Part shown: positions 25,101-35,109 of the stretch, piece after piece
How positions within the stretch are numbered: position 1 is the first letter of the stretch
Layout of the letters: each line of letters starts with the position of its first letter
Assembly (NCBI GenBank): GCA_943737045.1
Contig: CALSFV010000204.1
Location: 558,001 to 622,000 of the forward strand
Reading direction: 5' to 3'
DNA length: 64,000 nucleotides
From: Parapristionchus giblindavisi
Taxonomy: Eukaryota; Nematoda; Chromadorea; Rhabditida; Diplogasteridae
The notes under the pieces: generated by a model
Told to the model about the DNA's origin: nothing
The model's input: the letters and a program-made list of their open reading frames with translations, nothing else
The model's database searches: none
Program-made: the position numbers and the translations under genes

Positions 25101-28100
25101 GTCCTTTTTTAAAGAATTCTAGTTATGTTTCATATGTTCAATATATTCTTAAATGTGTTCGCTGAACGATTGTTTTCACATTCAGTGGTCTAATTGAAAT
25201 ACCTGTTTCTTATGTCGAAAATTCGCAAAAGTTCTACAAGTTCTAAATAATAATCCATTCTATAAGGTTTGTTTTTTTTCAGAAAGAAGAATCCCCATAT
25301 CACTCCTACTGACCTCCAAAAGCAGGCCGAATACGAGATGATCTCCCGCGGACCCAAGGTTGGTTAAACCCGTGCGGGGTTCCCTGTTTCCCAGATGACT
25401 CCGGGTGGTTTACTGACGGACCGGTCGTTATGACCGTGAATTAGATACAGCAGAACAACCAGATTGGAATGAGTTCAATCTTTATCTCGCTCTTTCTATA
25501 ATTTCTTCGCGGTGCACTTGATCTCAAGTTCTGGGCAAACATAGGCTACGCTCTATCTTGATACAAATAAAAGATATATGATAACAAGTGACTTATCGAT
25601 TACTGGAACTGAAATTAATGATAACAATAATGATAACTTTATGTAGATAAATCAAAAAAATAAAAGGGATTTCTAAAGGTCGCATTCATTCACAATGTCC
25701 CTCGTTCACATAAAACGAGTTGAAAGTTTGTGACATGACATTATTAACGCTAAGTACCGTTTAGGATCGCTAAGTACCATTTAAGGTCCTTAAGTACTAT
25801 TTAAGGTCCTTAAGTAATCCTAAGTAATCTTCAGAGTCGCGCCTTCTACCGTGTGCAGGCCACTCGTCGTCTCATCGGTGGTGGTGACATCGTGAAGAAG
25901 AGAATCGACAAGCAGCACGATAAGGCCATCGATGCGGTGAGTATTATGTCTAAGTATCTTAATATCACTAAGTAACTTATGTTGACTAAGTAACTTAATG
26001 TGAATACGTAACTAAAAACGACTAATGACATGGTCGCTAAGTTAATAGCACTAACTATAACGAACTAGAACGAAGAATCTCTCATGATTCAGTAATCAAA
26101 TTATATAGAAAAATAGCTGATGAAAATCATTCTAAGCTTCTACTGATACATATTTCAGTTGGGACAAATGTGGCACGCGTTTTATGAGATTGATTATTTA
26201 ATTGTTTGATTACATCACACCAATTCCAGCTCCTCCAAGCCCAAGAGAAGCAGAACCGCGAGCACACTTGCCGTATCTTCTTCGACCCTGCCCATTATAC
26301 CGTTCGTAAAGAGAGATCAAAGATCAAAGATCAAACCCCAATTTAGGTGCTCGAGAACGTAGGTACCTTCGACGTTGTCGTTGGCCGAGACGGAGGACCC
26401 GATGGTTAGTACTTGAGTTCTTGAATCCGAATGCATGAACGGCGGCAACCCTTTTACCCACAAAAGTCATGTCACAATCGTTTTGGAGGATTTTTGAAAC
26501 CACCTACGGTTGTGACGTAAAAAAAACGAAGAAAAAGCAATACTCCACTTTTCGAACATACTTTGCTTCCTATTTCCTTGTTGTCTTGTGAACACGAAAT
26601 TAGGGATCTGGAGGACTAGCCCAAACGCTAATCGAATTTCGTCAGAGATTTGTACTTACCTTGCACTGCCTGCTTTACTATGGCTTCTGATATATTTCGT
26701 GCATTATTAGGGACGTACTATTAGGGATGTATGGAAAGGCTAAATATAAAGGCCATTCACTTATATGCATACCCGAGCTAATTTGAAACTTTCCCCTCAA
26801 CGCTCTCTCGCTTTCTCGTCGAGAGAGCGTTGCCGGAGTGAAAAGTTTAAATTTCGCTCGGTATGTGCTTTTAAAGGGAGCGTAACCTCACTCAATGGTC
26901 TCTTCGACGCGCAATGCTCTCTCGTTGTTAGAGAACAGAGAAATAGTGTGCGCAATGAAGAGACCATTGAGTGAGGTTACGCTCCCTTTAAGCGCAGTGG
27001 TTTCAATGTATCCATCTCGATAAAGAAGAACTGTTAAAGCGACACCCCAAGCTAATTTGAAACTCTCCGCTCTGGTCACACTCTCTCGCTTTCTTTGTCT
27101 ACGAAGGAGTATAGCCAATGCGGATAGTGAAATTAGCTTGGGGTGTCCCTTTAAAGAAACACTTTAAACAGTTAATCATTTTAGGTCTTACGGTCATGGT
27201 CGACTACTACACGGAAGATGGCACCGCAGAGAGCGGCTCAGATTACGTGCCCGTCAAGGGAACGCTCACCTTCTATCCCGAAGACAAACACCAGGTTTGA
27301 TCTTTGATCTTTTATCTCGAGGATCTTGTAATTAACGTTAGACTCTCTAGTGCGTTGGAATAAAGAGAAACGGTTGTTATTAGTCGGTATGTCGTAAGTA
27401 GTCAATTCACAGTTAGATGGAATAAACATGGTTGTTTTTGTGTTCTTTTGCTTGTTAGTTGAGATCAAGTTCAACTACGTTTTCACAGTACTTATGTATG
27501 TGGTAAAAATAGGAAGAAATTTTGGTGAATTTTTCTTTCAACCATAGCAGAGTGTGATTACTCGCTTCAAAGCTCATTGCCCAAAATGTTGCTTGTTGTT
27601 GGAAAATATTATTAGAAAATTATTTTTAGAACTTGTCAATTTTCAGAAAATCTCCATCGAAATTGTTGACGACGATGTCTTCGAGGAGGACGAACACTTC
27701 TACCTGCACCTCAAGAACCTCAGGGTTCGCACCAAGGTATGTGACTTAAGTCTAGACTTACGGGTCGAAGTCAAACGATTTTACAATGATCGAAATGTTG
27801 AACACGTTGAGTTAGGTTTCTGTAACTGCATAACAGAAAGGAATCGTTCAAGAAGTTGATATGTGTCTTCTTTTACAAAATATAAATATTGCTATAATAT
27901 CTATGTCTATAAGTTTCCATGAACGGCGGCAAACAGTTGCTCTGTTAACTTGACGTTGCAAGCTTAGGAGTTTGCAAAGAATCTCACCCTACGCTTGTGA
28001 CATCGCGTTTGACGGCAATTGGATTGCCATCGTTCATGGATACGGCCATATAGAACATCAAATGCGTCCAATTTGAAATCAATAGATGCTATTATTATAT

Positions 28101-31100
28101 TATTATTATCATTTACATATTCTTTCCAGGACGGTCTCGTGCTCGACCCCACCCGCCTCGGTGGTCTGCCCGTCGCCCAACTCGAGATGCCCGCCACCGC
28201 TACCATCATGGTTCTCGGTACGGTACCAGTTCCTATTTCACGGTTCTTGTTTCCCGGTTACCACTTGGCAGTCGAAAATCGAGAAACGCCTATCTGTTAA
28301 CCTTTGTTGTTGACGTCACGATTCCTGTAGTAGGCGAAGAAAGTGTAGACAGTAACAATTGTAAGATTTCTCCCTCTCCTTCTTTCCCTCTCTCCCTCTA
28401 CCCCTCCCTCTCTCTATCTTATCCCCCCACTTGAGCTCTAGAATAGTGTATGCTCAACGTGCCGAGTATCCGCAATTGTAACAAGCGCATCGACAATTAT
28501 TTCGAGTCAAACACTCACACACTCTTGAGGAATCTGTGAATGCAACGAGCAGAGATTTGAGGGATGAGGGATTTGACGATGGCAAAATCGGCTAAAATTC
28601 AACTTATAAATGATAGTATAAGCTTAACGGTGAACGATAAATAACTTATTTTGCATATCATTAATATTGCTTCAAGAGAATGTTCACTATAATCCGTAAA
28701 TACATCTAACACGCTAACTTGAACTCTCCACTCTGGCGACACTCTCTCGCAATCAAAGAAAGCGAGAAAGTGAGGGAAGAGTTTAAATTCAGCATGTAAT
28801 TCGCACAAAAACATCACCAGAGATCTATAGTACAGTGTTCGCTCTCGTGACAATCATCTGTAACAATTTACACTGCCACATGGAATCAATAGATAGATGC
28901 GCGCATCCTCCCCCACTCGAATTTGTCCTTAGGACCCACATATTGAATCGTTTATCGCCCCACTAGAAGCGCTGTAACATCCAGCGTTTGATTACCCCGC
29001 AAAAGACACGGAAGGAGCGTTAAGTGTATTTACGACTTAACGGGGACTTAATTTTTTCAACGTCGAATAAACAATACACGGGGTTGTAATGTTTGATAAT
29101 TCCACCGTGTCATTGTTAGAAATTAGAAGGGACTTTGCATGAGGGACCTACGAAAATTGCAATGCACTTGTTACATGCGGTAGTTTAATTCATAAGTAAA
29201 CGTTCCTAGATGACGTTAATGCATTGGTTAAGTACCTTATTGCTTAAGATGACGACCACGCCGGAGTCTTCTCCTTCGAGCACGATCATTACGAGGTTAT
29301 CGAGAGCTGCGGACGTCTTCAACTGAAGGTACAGAGACACTCGGGAGCCAGAGGAAAGGTCATCATTCCTTACAGGTAAGACAATACTTTTTTTCTAATT
29401 TTAAACTCCGTGCGCTGGCAATGTTTTCTCGCTTTCTTTGTCCACGAGAGAGTGTTGCCAGATCGGAGGGTAAAATAGCTCGACTTCCCCCTTTACATAA
29501 ATGTTGACGAATAATAGTAATAATTATATTCCTCTTTGAATAGAATATGAAGGCGTGCCTTGTTTGGCTTTCCTGATGTTAATTTTGTAGCTAAATGAGA
29601 TAATATTCATTTACATATTTTTTTTGCTTGCAGAACCACTGAAGGCACCGCTCATGAAGGCAAGCACTTCGAGGGAAAGGAGGGAGAACTCGTATTTGAG
29701 GATAATCAGACTGAGTAGGTCTTGAGTGGAATACTACCGTACCTGGCTCAGGTTACGGTAGACACACCAAATGTTGTTTGGTGATATTGTAGTAATGTCT
29801 TTAATATGATATTATACTGGTAATGATGTAGTACTGATCATGGTCGATATATGATTTGCATATGAAAATTACGGTGGAGATACTTGGTATATATATATAA
29901 CCCATTACGATAGCATACTTGGAGTACGGTGGATGGGTTACGGTAGCATACTCGGAGTACGGTAGATGGGTTACGGTGGACATACTTGGGGTACGGTAGA
30001 TGGGTTACGGTGGACATACTTGGAGTACGGTAGATGGGTTACGGTGGACATACTTGGAGTACGGTAGATGGGTTACGGTAGCTTCGTTTCAGGGCTTACA
30101 TCGAGCTTGGCATCGTCGATACCGAACAGTACGAGCGTGCCGACTCTTTCCACATCGAGATCGATCCACCAATTTGGGCAAAGAAGATGAATGGTAATGC
30201 CCGACCCGGTTAACCATTAACCAAAAACCATAAACCGTAACCGGTTAATCGTAAACCATAAACCGAAACCCAAAACCCAATCACGAACAAGAAGCCACAT
30301 GTGCATTCACAACTGCCGCACTGTAGTCATTCGTTGTTGGTCTGCCACTTCTTCATCTATCACTACTGTCTTGACATGTCAGTGACCGACTCGGGTTCTC
30401 GAGTGGTTGCTCTTGGTTAACCCGCAAAATGGAGGTTAACCAAGGGTAGCCAGGGAACTCGGTCCCGTCGTATTACCATATTTCGTGAGGTGATTCGTGG
30501 TTGTCTATCTCTATTACCAAAACGCCGTGCAGGATTGGGTTTTTTTGAGTACCCAATACCAGAGTTGGGTATTCAATATACCCCAATTGCCTGTGCGGGG
30601 TTCCCACTATATCTCACCAGTCACCACTTTCCTGTTGTGTTTGTCTAGATCTGGCCAAAGTCCAAGAACGATTCCGTCGCCGAATGGAACGTCGATCCAA
30701 CTCTGCCCAACCGCCCGGAGCACCCGAAACACCAGGTATGCCCATTACCCATTACCCATTACCCAGTATTCATTTACCATTATCCAATCCCAACCCCGCG
30801 TAACCAACCCCCAGTGATTTTACACTCTTGTTGAGCCTAGTGTCTATAGATGTAGTATATTGGTTACTTCTCTATTCAACTATCGATTAGTTCTGAGAAG
30901 GATGGAAGTTTTGGAAGAAATAATGAGCTAATACAGATATAAAAGCTTACTCATAGTACACAAGATCTGTGAAATGTTGTTTTAAATCTTTTTGTGTTAA
31001 AATAACGCAAAGAATGTTAAATATAACACTTCAGAGGTGTAGTGCGGAGTACACTTTTATCTGAATTAAGCACCAAACTCGTAGCCTCATTTCATTGTCT

Positions 31101-34100
31101 CAGCTCCACACTCCAAAACCTCCATCCTCTTTGCAATACCGTAGCGGTACTCCATCTCATTCCAAAATGCAAACCTCGGAATAGGATGGATACTGTAGGA
31201 GTACTGTATATTTCTCTGACTCTCTCACTTTCTCTCACTCTCACACCCTATCTCACTCTCGTTCACTCTCTGATTCGCTGTCGTAGGTCGTTCGCATTCT
31301 TCCGGTGACCTTCTCGAAGATATAGAAGAAGAAGAAGCGAGTAGACGTCGTCGAAGAGGCTCGACTGACCTTCTGGCGCCTCCTCTCAATCAGCGATTCC
31401 GACGTCGTATGTCGTCGTGGATCGCTGGAATGGCCAAGAATCCCTCACCAGGCTAGAACTGACTTAAGAATGACTTAGAATGACTTACGAACTAAGTACT
31501 AAACCAAGCATGACTCTAAACTCTCAAGTCCTCTGCACGTTTCACCTTTTTTCTGTACTAATCGTTGTAAACTTTTCTTTAGTGATTAGTTTTGATTTGT
31601 TATGATTTGGTCCGCTTATGCATGCGGCTTTGATGGTAAAGCTTCTTCGAACTTTTGGCGCATAACAATCCGCTTTCGAGTCGTTTGAAAGCCCGCCACT
31701 GACGTCCCTACCGTACCGGGTTACGGTAGTCAGAGTCCCGACCGGAACCGGGTTACGGTAGTCAGTGGGTGCGGCGATCGATAGAAACGACTTGGGTTTC
31801 GTTCGGTTTGATCCAGAGTGGAGAGATTATCAACTGATAGTAGATCAAGGTGATTATTGATTGGTTTTCTAGGCGAGGAAGAGCAGCTTCTACATGGAAA
31901 GCCCCTTACTGAGAATCAGTTGGAGATTGCTGAAATGGGAAAGCCAAGAATCGGAGATTACTCAAAGTGTATGATTACGATCAAGGAAAGCAAGGAATTC
32001 CAGGTAATTATCGATTGATTAGTTACTGTGCGCGGTAACTGTTGTTTCCATCAATATCGATTTTCCGCAGAGATTTTTATTGAATACATTTATTTGAAAA
32101 AAATATTTTTAAAAATTTTTTGGGCAATTAATTTTGAACTTTTTTTCCAGAACGTCATCGATCGCATGATCAAAAACGCCAACACCAAATTGATGCTCGG
32201 AACTTCCTCATGGAGAGAGCAGTTCATGGACGCCTTGAATGTCAATGCCGGTAATTATTGATTATTGATTTTTAATCTGAACCTAGGAATAGCCAGTGGC
32301 TGTTAGCCACAGTTCGCCAATCTTCAATAGATGATTAGAAGAAGTTGTAAGAGAAATCACAACAGAGAGAAGACTCTGCTTAGCTGATCTTGATAAGGAG
32401 TGTTTTTTTTTAAAATTTAATTGAAAAAATAGTGAAATATTCTGTTTTCGTTATAAAAAATCAATAATTTAATCGATTTCCTCCAGGAGACGACGACGAC
32501 GATGATGATGATGAGGACGGAGAGGCATCAGACAAGATTGTCGAACCTCCCAGTGGCTTCGATTACTTCATGCACATCATCACCGTTCCATGGAAACTGC
32601 TCTTCGCCACCATTCCTCCTACAGGTATCAATTTATTCACTTTCACAGATTTACTTAGTCAGTTGCATTTTATCGATTACGTTCTATTATAATCAAAGCG
32701 ATATAATTGCTTTGCTTATAGACAGGCTAATATTATTTTGTCAAACAATTTATAAAAGTATTTTTGCTTGACGATATCTGTAAATGAAATTGATCTATCA
32801 CATTTCTCAGATTACTGGGGTGGATGGGCGTGCTTCGTTGTCTCGATCGCAATGATCGGAGTGCTCACCGCTCTCGTCGGAGATCTCGCTTCGCAGTTCG
32901 GATGCTGGGTTGGACTAAAGGTAAGCGGCGTAGGCCAGACGGGTTTGGTCGTCTGTCTCCCCGAGCTTGGATGCGATAAGAATGTTGATTATTTAAGGAT
33001 TCGATCACTGCCATCTCATTCGTCGCCCTTGGAACCTCAGTGCCAGGTACTTTTTTCAAATTACTTTTTTTTCTGTCCCAAATCTAGGTTATATTCTGAA
33101 AAATAAATGTTCACATTAAGTTAATTATTAAATTACGTTTATAATCATAAAGTAGAAATAAGAAAAAGTAGATATTAGTCAATATTAAGACTAGAAAATG
33201 TTAATAAGTTTTATTAGTAATGTGATTTATTAATAAGATAATACCATTCAGATACGTTCGCCTCGAAGGTTTCCGCCGTCCAAGATAAGTACGCCGATAA
33301 CTCGATCGGAAATGTTACCGGATCTAACGCCGTCAATGTCTTCCTCGGTAAAATATTTAATTATACAAACATTTTTTTAATATTTCAAAAATGTTATCGT
33401 CATTGAACAAATATGCAAATCATAAAAAATGACTTCAGGTATCGGTATCGCTTGGTCACTCGCGGCCATCTATCACTTCATGAACGGAACCAAGTGAGTT
33501 TCAGTAACCCTAACCCTGGTTACGGTACGGGCTACCGTAACCTATAACAGAGCTCACAGTAACCCATACTGTTTCAGGTTCCTGGTCGATCCCGGAAATC
33601 TCGGATTCTCCGTGATGATCTTCTGTCTGGAGGCGGCCGTGTGCATTTTCGTCATCGTGCTGAGAAGGCACCCACGGGTCGGCGGTGAACTCGGAGGACC
33701 CAACGCTCTCAGGGTATGGTAGAATATACACACATATACGTACGGTAGAATAGGGTACGGTAGAATCAGGGTACGGTACGGTAGAATACGCTACGGTAGA
33801 ATCAGGGTACGTTAGATTATACACACATTTACGATCGTAATTTCAAAGTGATACCCTAGCTATTTGTACACTTTCCGCTCTGGTCACACTCTCTCGCCCT
33901 CTTTGTTTACGAGAGAGTATTACCAATGCGGAGAGTAATATAATCTTGGGGACGAGCAAATAATGGCCATACCATGTAACATTGAATTGACATAACAATG
34001 AATCATGGAAAATGAAGAATGGGGTAAATGGAGAATCTCATGATACTTGAGATTCAGTCCCCCTTCCAGCCTTGTTAATCTTGATAAGATAGTTTAACTG

Positions 34101-34226
34101 AAATTCGAAACTCTATGATCATTGTGTCAATTCCAGTATCTGACCTCGATGTTCTTCTGTTCGTTGTGGCTAATCTACCTCACGTTGTCCGCCCTCGAGG
34201 CCTACTGTATCATCTCTGGTTTCTAA
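19172..34226 (+). CDS. ncx: NCX-type Na+/Ca2+ exchanger (SLC8 family), complete gene
   Basis: Plasma-membrane antiporter expected to export Ca2+ in exchange for Na+. Exons: 19172-19238, 20944-21066, 21369-21459, 21542-21645, 21696-21733, 22101-22217, 22503-22549, 23171-23234, 23759-23839, 24643-24741, 25026-25096, 25283-25358, 25835-25936, 26230-26301, 26347-26404, 27185-27294, 27647-27736, 28130-28217, 29249-29375, 29634-29714, 30093-30193, 30649-30735, optional 31287-31451, 31873-32003, 32151-32250, 32487-32624, 32811-32920, 32998-33046, 33252-33347, 33439-33493, 33578-33713, 34137-34226. The frame stays open through every junction: 932 codons, or 987 with the optional exon. Exon 1 encodes a signal peptide ([20 protein letters not shown]). 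It splices in phase to the extracellular segment with NCT and [10 protein letters not shown]. An alpha-1 repeat, a cytoplasmic loop with two Calx-beta domains, an alpha-2 repeat and a C-terminus ending EAYCIISGF follow. The length and order match the family. An acceptor-like TTCAG lies about 20 bp before the ATG and may be a trans-splice site. Exon calls are manual; the weakest donors are gttcgt (exons 4 and 14) and gtcaga (exon 7). Confidence -1.
19272..19391. mobile_element. MITE family A copy with TTAA ends, NCX intron 1
   Basis: TTAAAGGCACACCCCGAGCC ... GAGAGAGCGTTGCCAGAGCG ... TTAGCTCGGGTGTCTATTTAA. One of the better-preserved copies; used to define the family. Confidence -1.
19967..20273 (+). 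repeat. (GGGAGA)n hexamer array in NCX intron 1
   Basis: About 42 uninterrupted GGGAGA units (19981-20232), with slightly broken units on both sides. On the transcribed (sense) strand every unit offers a G3 run with a 3-nt AGA loop, the classic intramolecular G-quadruplex spacing. The strand is pure purine, so triplex formation is also possible. All frames are open (GEGEGE, GRGRGR and [12 protein letters not shown] on the other strand), an artefact of the repeat. Confidence -1.
20343..20448. repeat. Polypurine tract
   Basis: GAGAGAGAG/GGAGAG sequence in NCX intron 1, 70 bp after the hexamer array. Confidence -1.
20793..20913. mobile_element. MITE family B, diverged copy, NCX intron 1
   Basis: TTAAAGGGAGAGTGACCTCA ... 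GGTCCCTTTAA. Its right end is 30 bp from the exon 2 start at 20944. Confidence -1.
21099..21252. mobile_element. MITE family A copy, NCX intron 2
   Basis: CACCCCGGGATAATTTGAAA is followed by extra partial left-end repeats (three GCTAATTTGAA-like units), then CGAGAGAGCATAGCCAGAGC. Confidence -1.
21460..21540 (+). repeat. (TTTGATC)n heptamer array filling NCX intron 3
   Basis: The intron starts GTTGATCTTTGATCTTTGAT and is made of TTTGATC units for almost its whole length. The same unit occurs in other short introns of the window. Confidence -1.
22679..23020. mobile_element. Non-autonomous hAT-type element (342 bp), NCX intron 7
   Basis: Terminal inverted repeats TAGAGTTGGCAAT ... ATTGCCAACTCTA are flanked by an exact 8-bp duplication, TTGAGAAC (22671-22678 and 23021-23028), the hAT signature. 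Inside are several copies of the palindrome TTGCGGGCCCGCAA and a CT/GA hairpin centre. Confidence -1.
23505..23735. mobile_element. MITE family A copy split by an insert, NCX intron 8
   Basis: Left part CTAGCTAATTTCACTCTCCG to GAGGAGTATCAA; right part TTACAATTAGCTCGGGGTGT. About 110 bp of unrelated AT-rich DNA separates them. Confidence -1.
24181..24502. mobile_element. Foldback MITE, about 320 bp, NCX intron 9
   Basis: The arms pair from TGTTGTGTTAATTTCTTGTA inward through GTTAATTTTGTCCACTTGTA and AAAAAGCAAATATCTC to a centre at about 24,345. Confidence -1.
24643..25936 (+). other. ncx: NCX exons 10-13: autoinhibitory (XIP-like) segment and start of the large cytoplasmic loop
   Basis: Exon 10 starts with a basic stretch, [15 protein letters not shown] (245 onward). 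It occupies the position of the exchanger-inhibitory-peptide region just after the fifth helix of vertebrate NCX, and a GEEMKMLE segment follows. Exons 11-13 encode a charged, probably helical linker ([52 protein letters not shown]) before the first Calx-beta domain. The XIP assignment rests on position and charge, not on an alignment. Confidence -1.
26768..26874. mobile_element. MITE family A copy abutting a family B copy, NCX intron 15
   Basis: ACCCGAGCTAATTTGAAACT ... TCGGTATGTGCTTTTAA. Its right-hand TTAA (26871-26874) is also the left-hand TTAA of the next element. Confidence -1.
26871..26991. mobile_element. MITE family B copy, near-perfect hairpin, NCX intron 15
   Basis: TTAAAGGGAGCGTAACCTCA ... 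TGAGGTTACGCTCCCTTTAA. Almost identical to 13509-13629, which implies recent activity of this family. Confidence -1.
27034..27154. mobile_element. MITE family A copy with TTAA ends, NCX intron 15
   Basis: TTAAAGCGACACCCCAAGCT ... TTAGCTTGGGGTGTCCCTTTAA. Its right end is only 30 bp from exon 16 at 27185. Confidence -1.
27916..28040. mobile_element. Hairpin MITE (family D), NCX intron 17
   Basis: TCCATGAACGGCGGCAA ... TTGCCATCGTTCATGGA. Related sequence occurs at 26434-26520 (CATGAACGGCGGCAACC) and at 50323-50466. Confidence -1.
28708..28803. repeat. MITE family A copy, NCX intron 18
   Basis: ACACGCTAACTTGAACTCTC ... AGAGTTTAAATTCAGCATGT; ends degraded. Confidence -1.
29396..29490. repeat. MITE family A copy, NCX intron 19
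   Basis: AAACTCCGTGCGCTGGCAAT ... GAGAGTGTTGCCAGATCGGA; starts within 25 bp of exon 19's donor. Confidence -1.
29911..30081 (+). repeat. 34-bp minisatellite abutting the NCX exon 21 acceptor
   Basis: About five tandem units of the form GGTTACGGTGGACATACTTG + GAGTACGGTAGATG. The last, partial unit (GGTTACGGTAG) runs straight into CTTCGTTTCAG, the acceptor of the exon at 30093. Confidence -1.
31287..31456 (+). other. ncx: NCX optional exon 23: either a frame-preserving cassette or a terminal exon
   Basis: After acceptor TCGTAG the frame runs from [20 protein letters not shown] to NPSPG and then hits TAG at 31454-31456. No GT donor lies before the stop. A GC dinucleotide at 31452-31453 (CCAG|gctaga) would let the exon join exon 24 in frame, because both exon ends are phase 1. 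Skipping also keeps the frame, since exon 22 ends in the same phase. Three outcomes are therefore possible: skip, include through a GC donor (+55 residues), or truncate after CBD2 with no C-terminal membrane half. The exon is rich in Arg and Ser, with RRRRRGS and RFRRRMSS resembling basophilic kinase sites. RFRRRM also occurs in exon 22. Confidence -1.
31873..34226 (+). other. ncx: NCX exons 24-32: C-terminal transmembrane half with alpha-2 repeat
   Basis: Exon 24 contains [12 protein letters not shown] and IKESKEFQ; exon 25 contains the family signature [17 protein letters not shown]. Exon 26 opens with a poly-Asp run (about 710-717). The alpha-2 repeat is ALGTSVPDTFASK (801-813) followed by [19 protein letters not shown] (827 onward). 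Exon 31 ends with [13 protein letters not shown] and exon 32 with the last helix and [12 protein letters not shown]. All family landmarks are present without frame breaks, so this half should be functional. Confidence -1.
33845..33957. repeat. MITE family A copy, NCX intron 31
   Basis: ATACCCTAGCTATTTGTACA ... GAGAGTATTACCAATGCGGA ... CTTGGGGACG. Confidence -1.
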
Positions 34227-35109
34227 TTGCCGGATGTCCGCTAGCTGGCCGCAATTGACGGCTCTCAGATAGTTCCAATGTTCTCGATTAGGCGACGCTT
34301 CATTTTGTTTCAACTGTTATCTCCGTGATCTTATCAATCTGGAATCTTTGGCCCCGCCCTATCTTTTGGTTCATTTATCATCATATACGTTTGCTCATAC
34401 ACACCCACACAATACGAAGCGGTTTCTCATTCACTTCTCGTTTCATTTACACGTTTTTCTCGGTTTTGTTTTTTTCTGAAATTCTTAATTTGTCGGCTAG
34501 TCAGTAGCGCATTGATCTGCCATAGTGTCTTTGATCTACCGTAATACCAGTTTATCAATTACCGTAACCCAGCAGTCTCGTTACCGTAACCCTCTCCTAT
34601 CACTCATAAGAAACATAATCTTCAACTGTCTCAGTTATTTCGAAATGCCAACACACTCCTACAATTGATTCACGTACACACTGACCAAACAAACATACTC
34701 TATAAATATAATATATAAACTTCTATATCAGTGTAAATTTTTCCATTATCATAACGAATGTGTGTGCGCCTCTATTCTTTCGGTCTGTTTCTCTTCTTTA
34801 AAGTACGCGAAAAGTCTATCAGTAAAGTACCTTCTCTATCTCTTCATTTATCAATCTCGTATACGTCTTTGTCCCATTTATCCTCGTGTTCAAGCGCTGT
34901 GTTCGGTCCATGTTCGATAAAGATATTTCACCATATGTCCAGAAAGTGTTATAAGCAAGGGTTGGGGAATGTTTGGGGAGGACCAGGCTTTTGAACATTC
35001 AATATTTCGGCCATTAGGTTCTAAACAGTGAACCATTTTATAAGGAAAGAGACAAAGAGAAAGGGTAAAAATGGGTTGTGTGGCAATTTTTTAAAGAAAG
35101 AAGAATATA
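34227..35109. other. 3' flank of the exchanger gene
   Basis: AT-rich and T-rich DNA that probably includes the 3' UTR. No canonical AATAAA was picked with confidence. GTTACGGTA-type motifs occur near 34,540 and 34,580. No further gene seen. Confidence -1.

Larger units (their letters stand above)
26230..30193 (+). other. ncx: NCX exons 14-21: tandem Calx-beta Ca2+-sensor domains (CBD1, CBD2)
   Basis: CBD1 (about 370-470) opens with [19 protein letters not shown], continues through the conserved [20 protein letters not shown], and ends in the acidic Ca2+ site [11 protein letters not shown] (448-458). CBD2 (about 490-602) opens with [15 protein letters not shown] and includes [23 protein letters not shown]1 has the acidic cluster seen in Ca2+-binding CBD1 domains. 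CBD2 keeps DDD at its start, but its terminal acidic loop is not as dense. In the family, CBD1 activates transport and splicing varies around the end of CBD2, the same place as the optional exon here. Confidence -1.

Noticed and set aside
29911..30081. CRISPR-like array
   Set aside because: The units are contiguous with no unique spacers, and the host is a eukaryote. This is a minisatellite.
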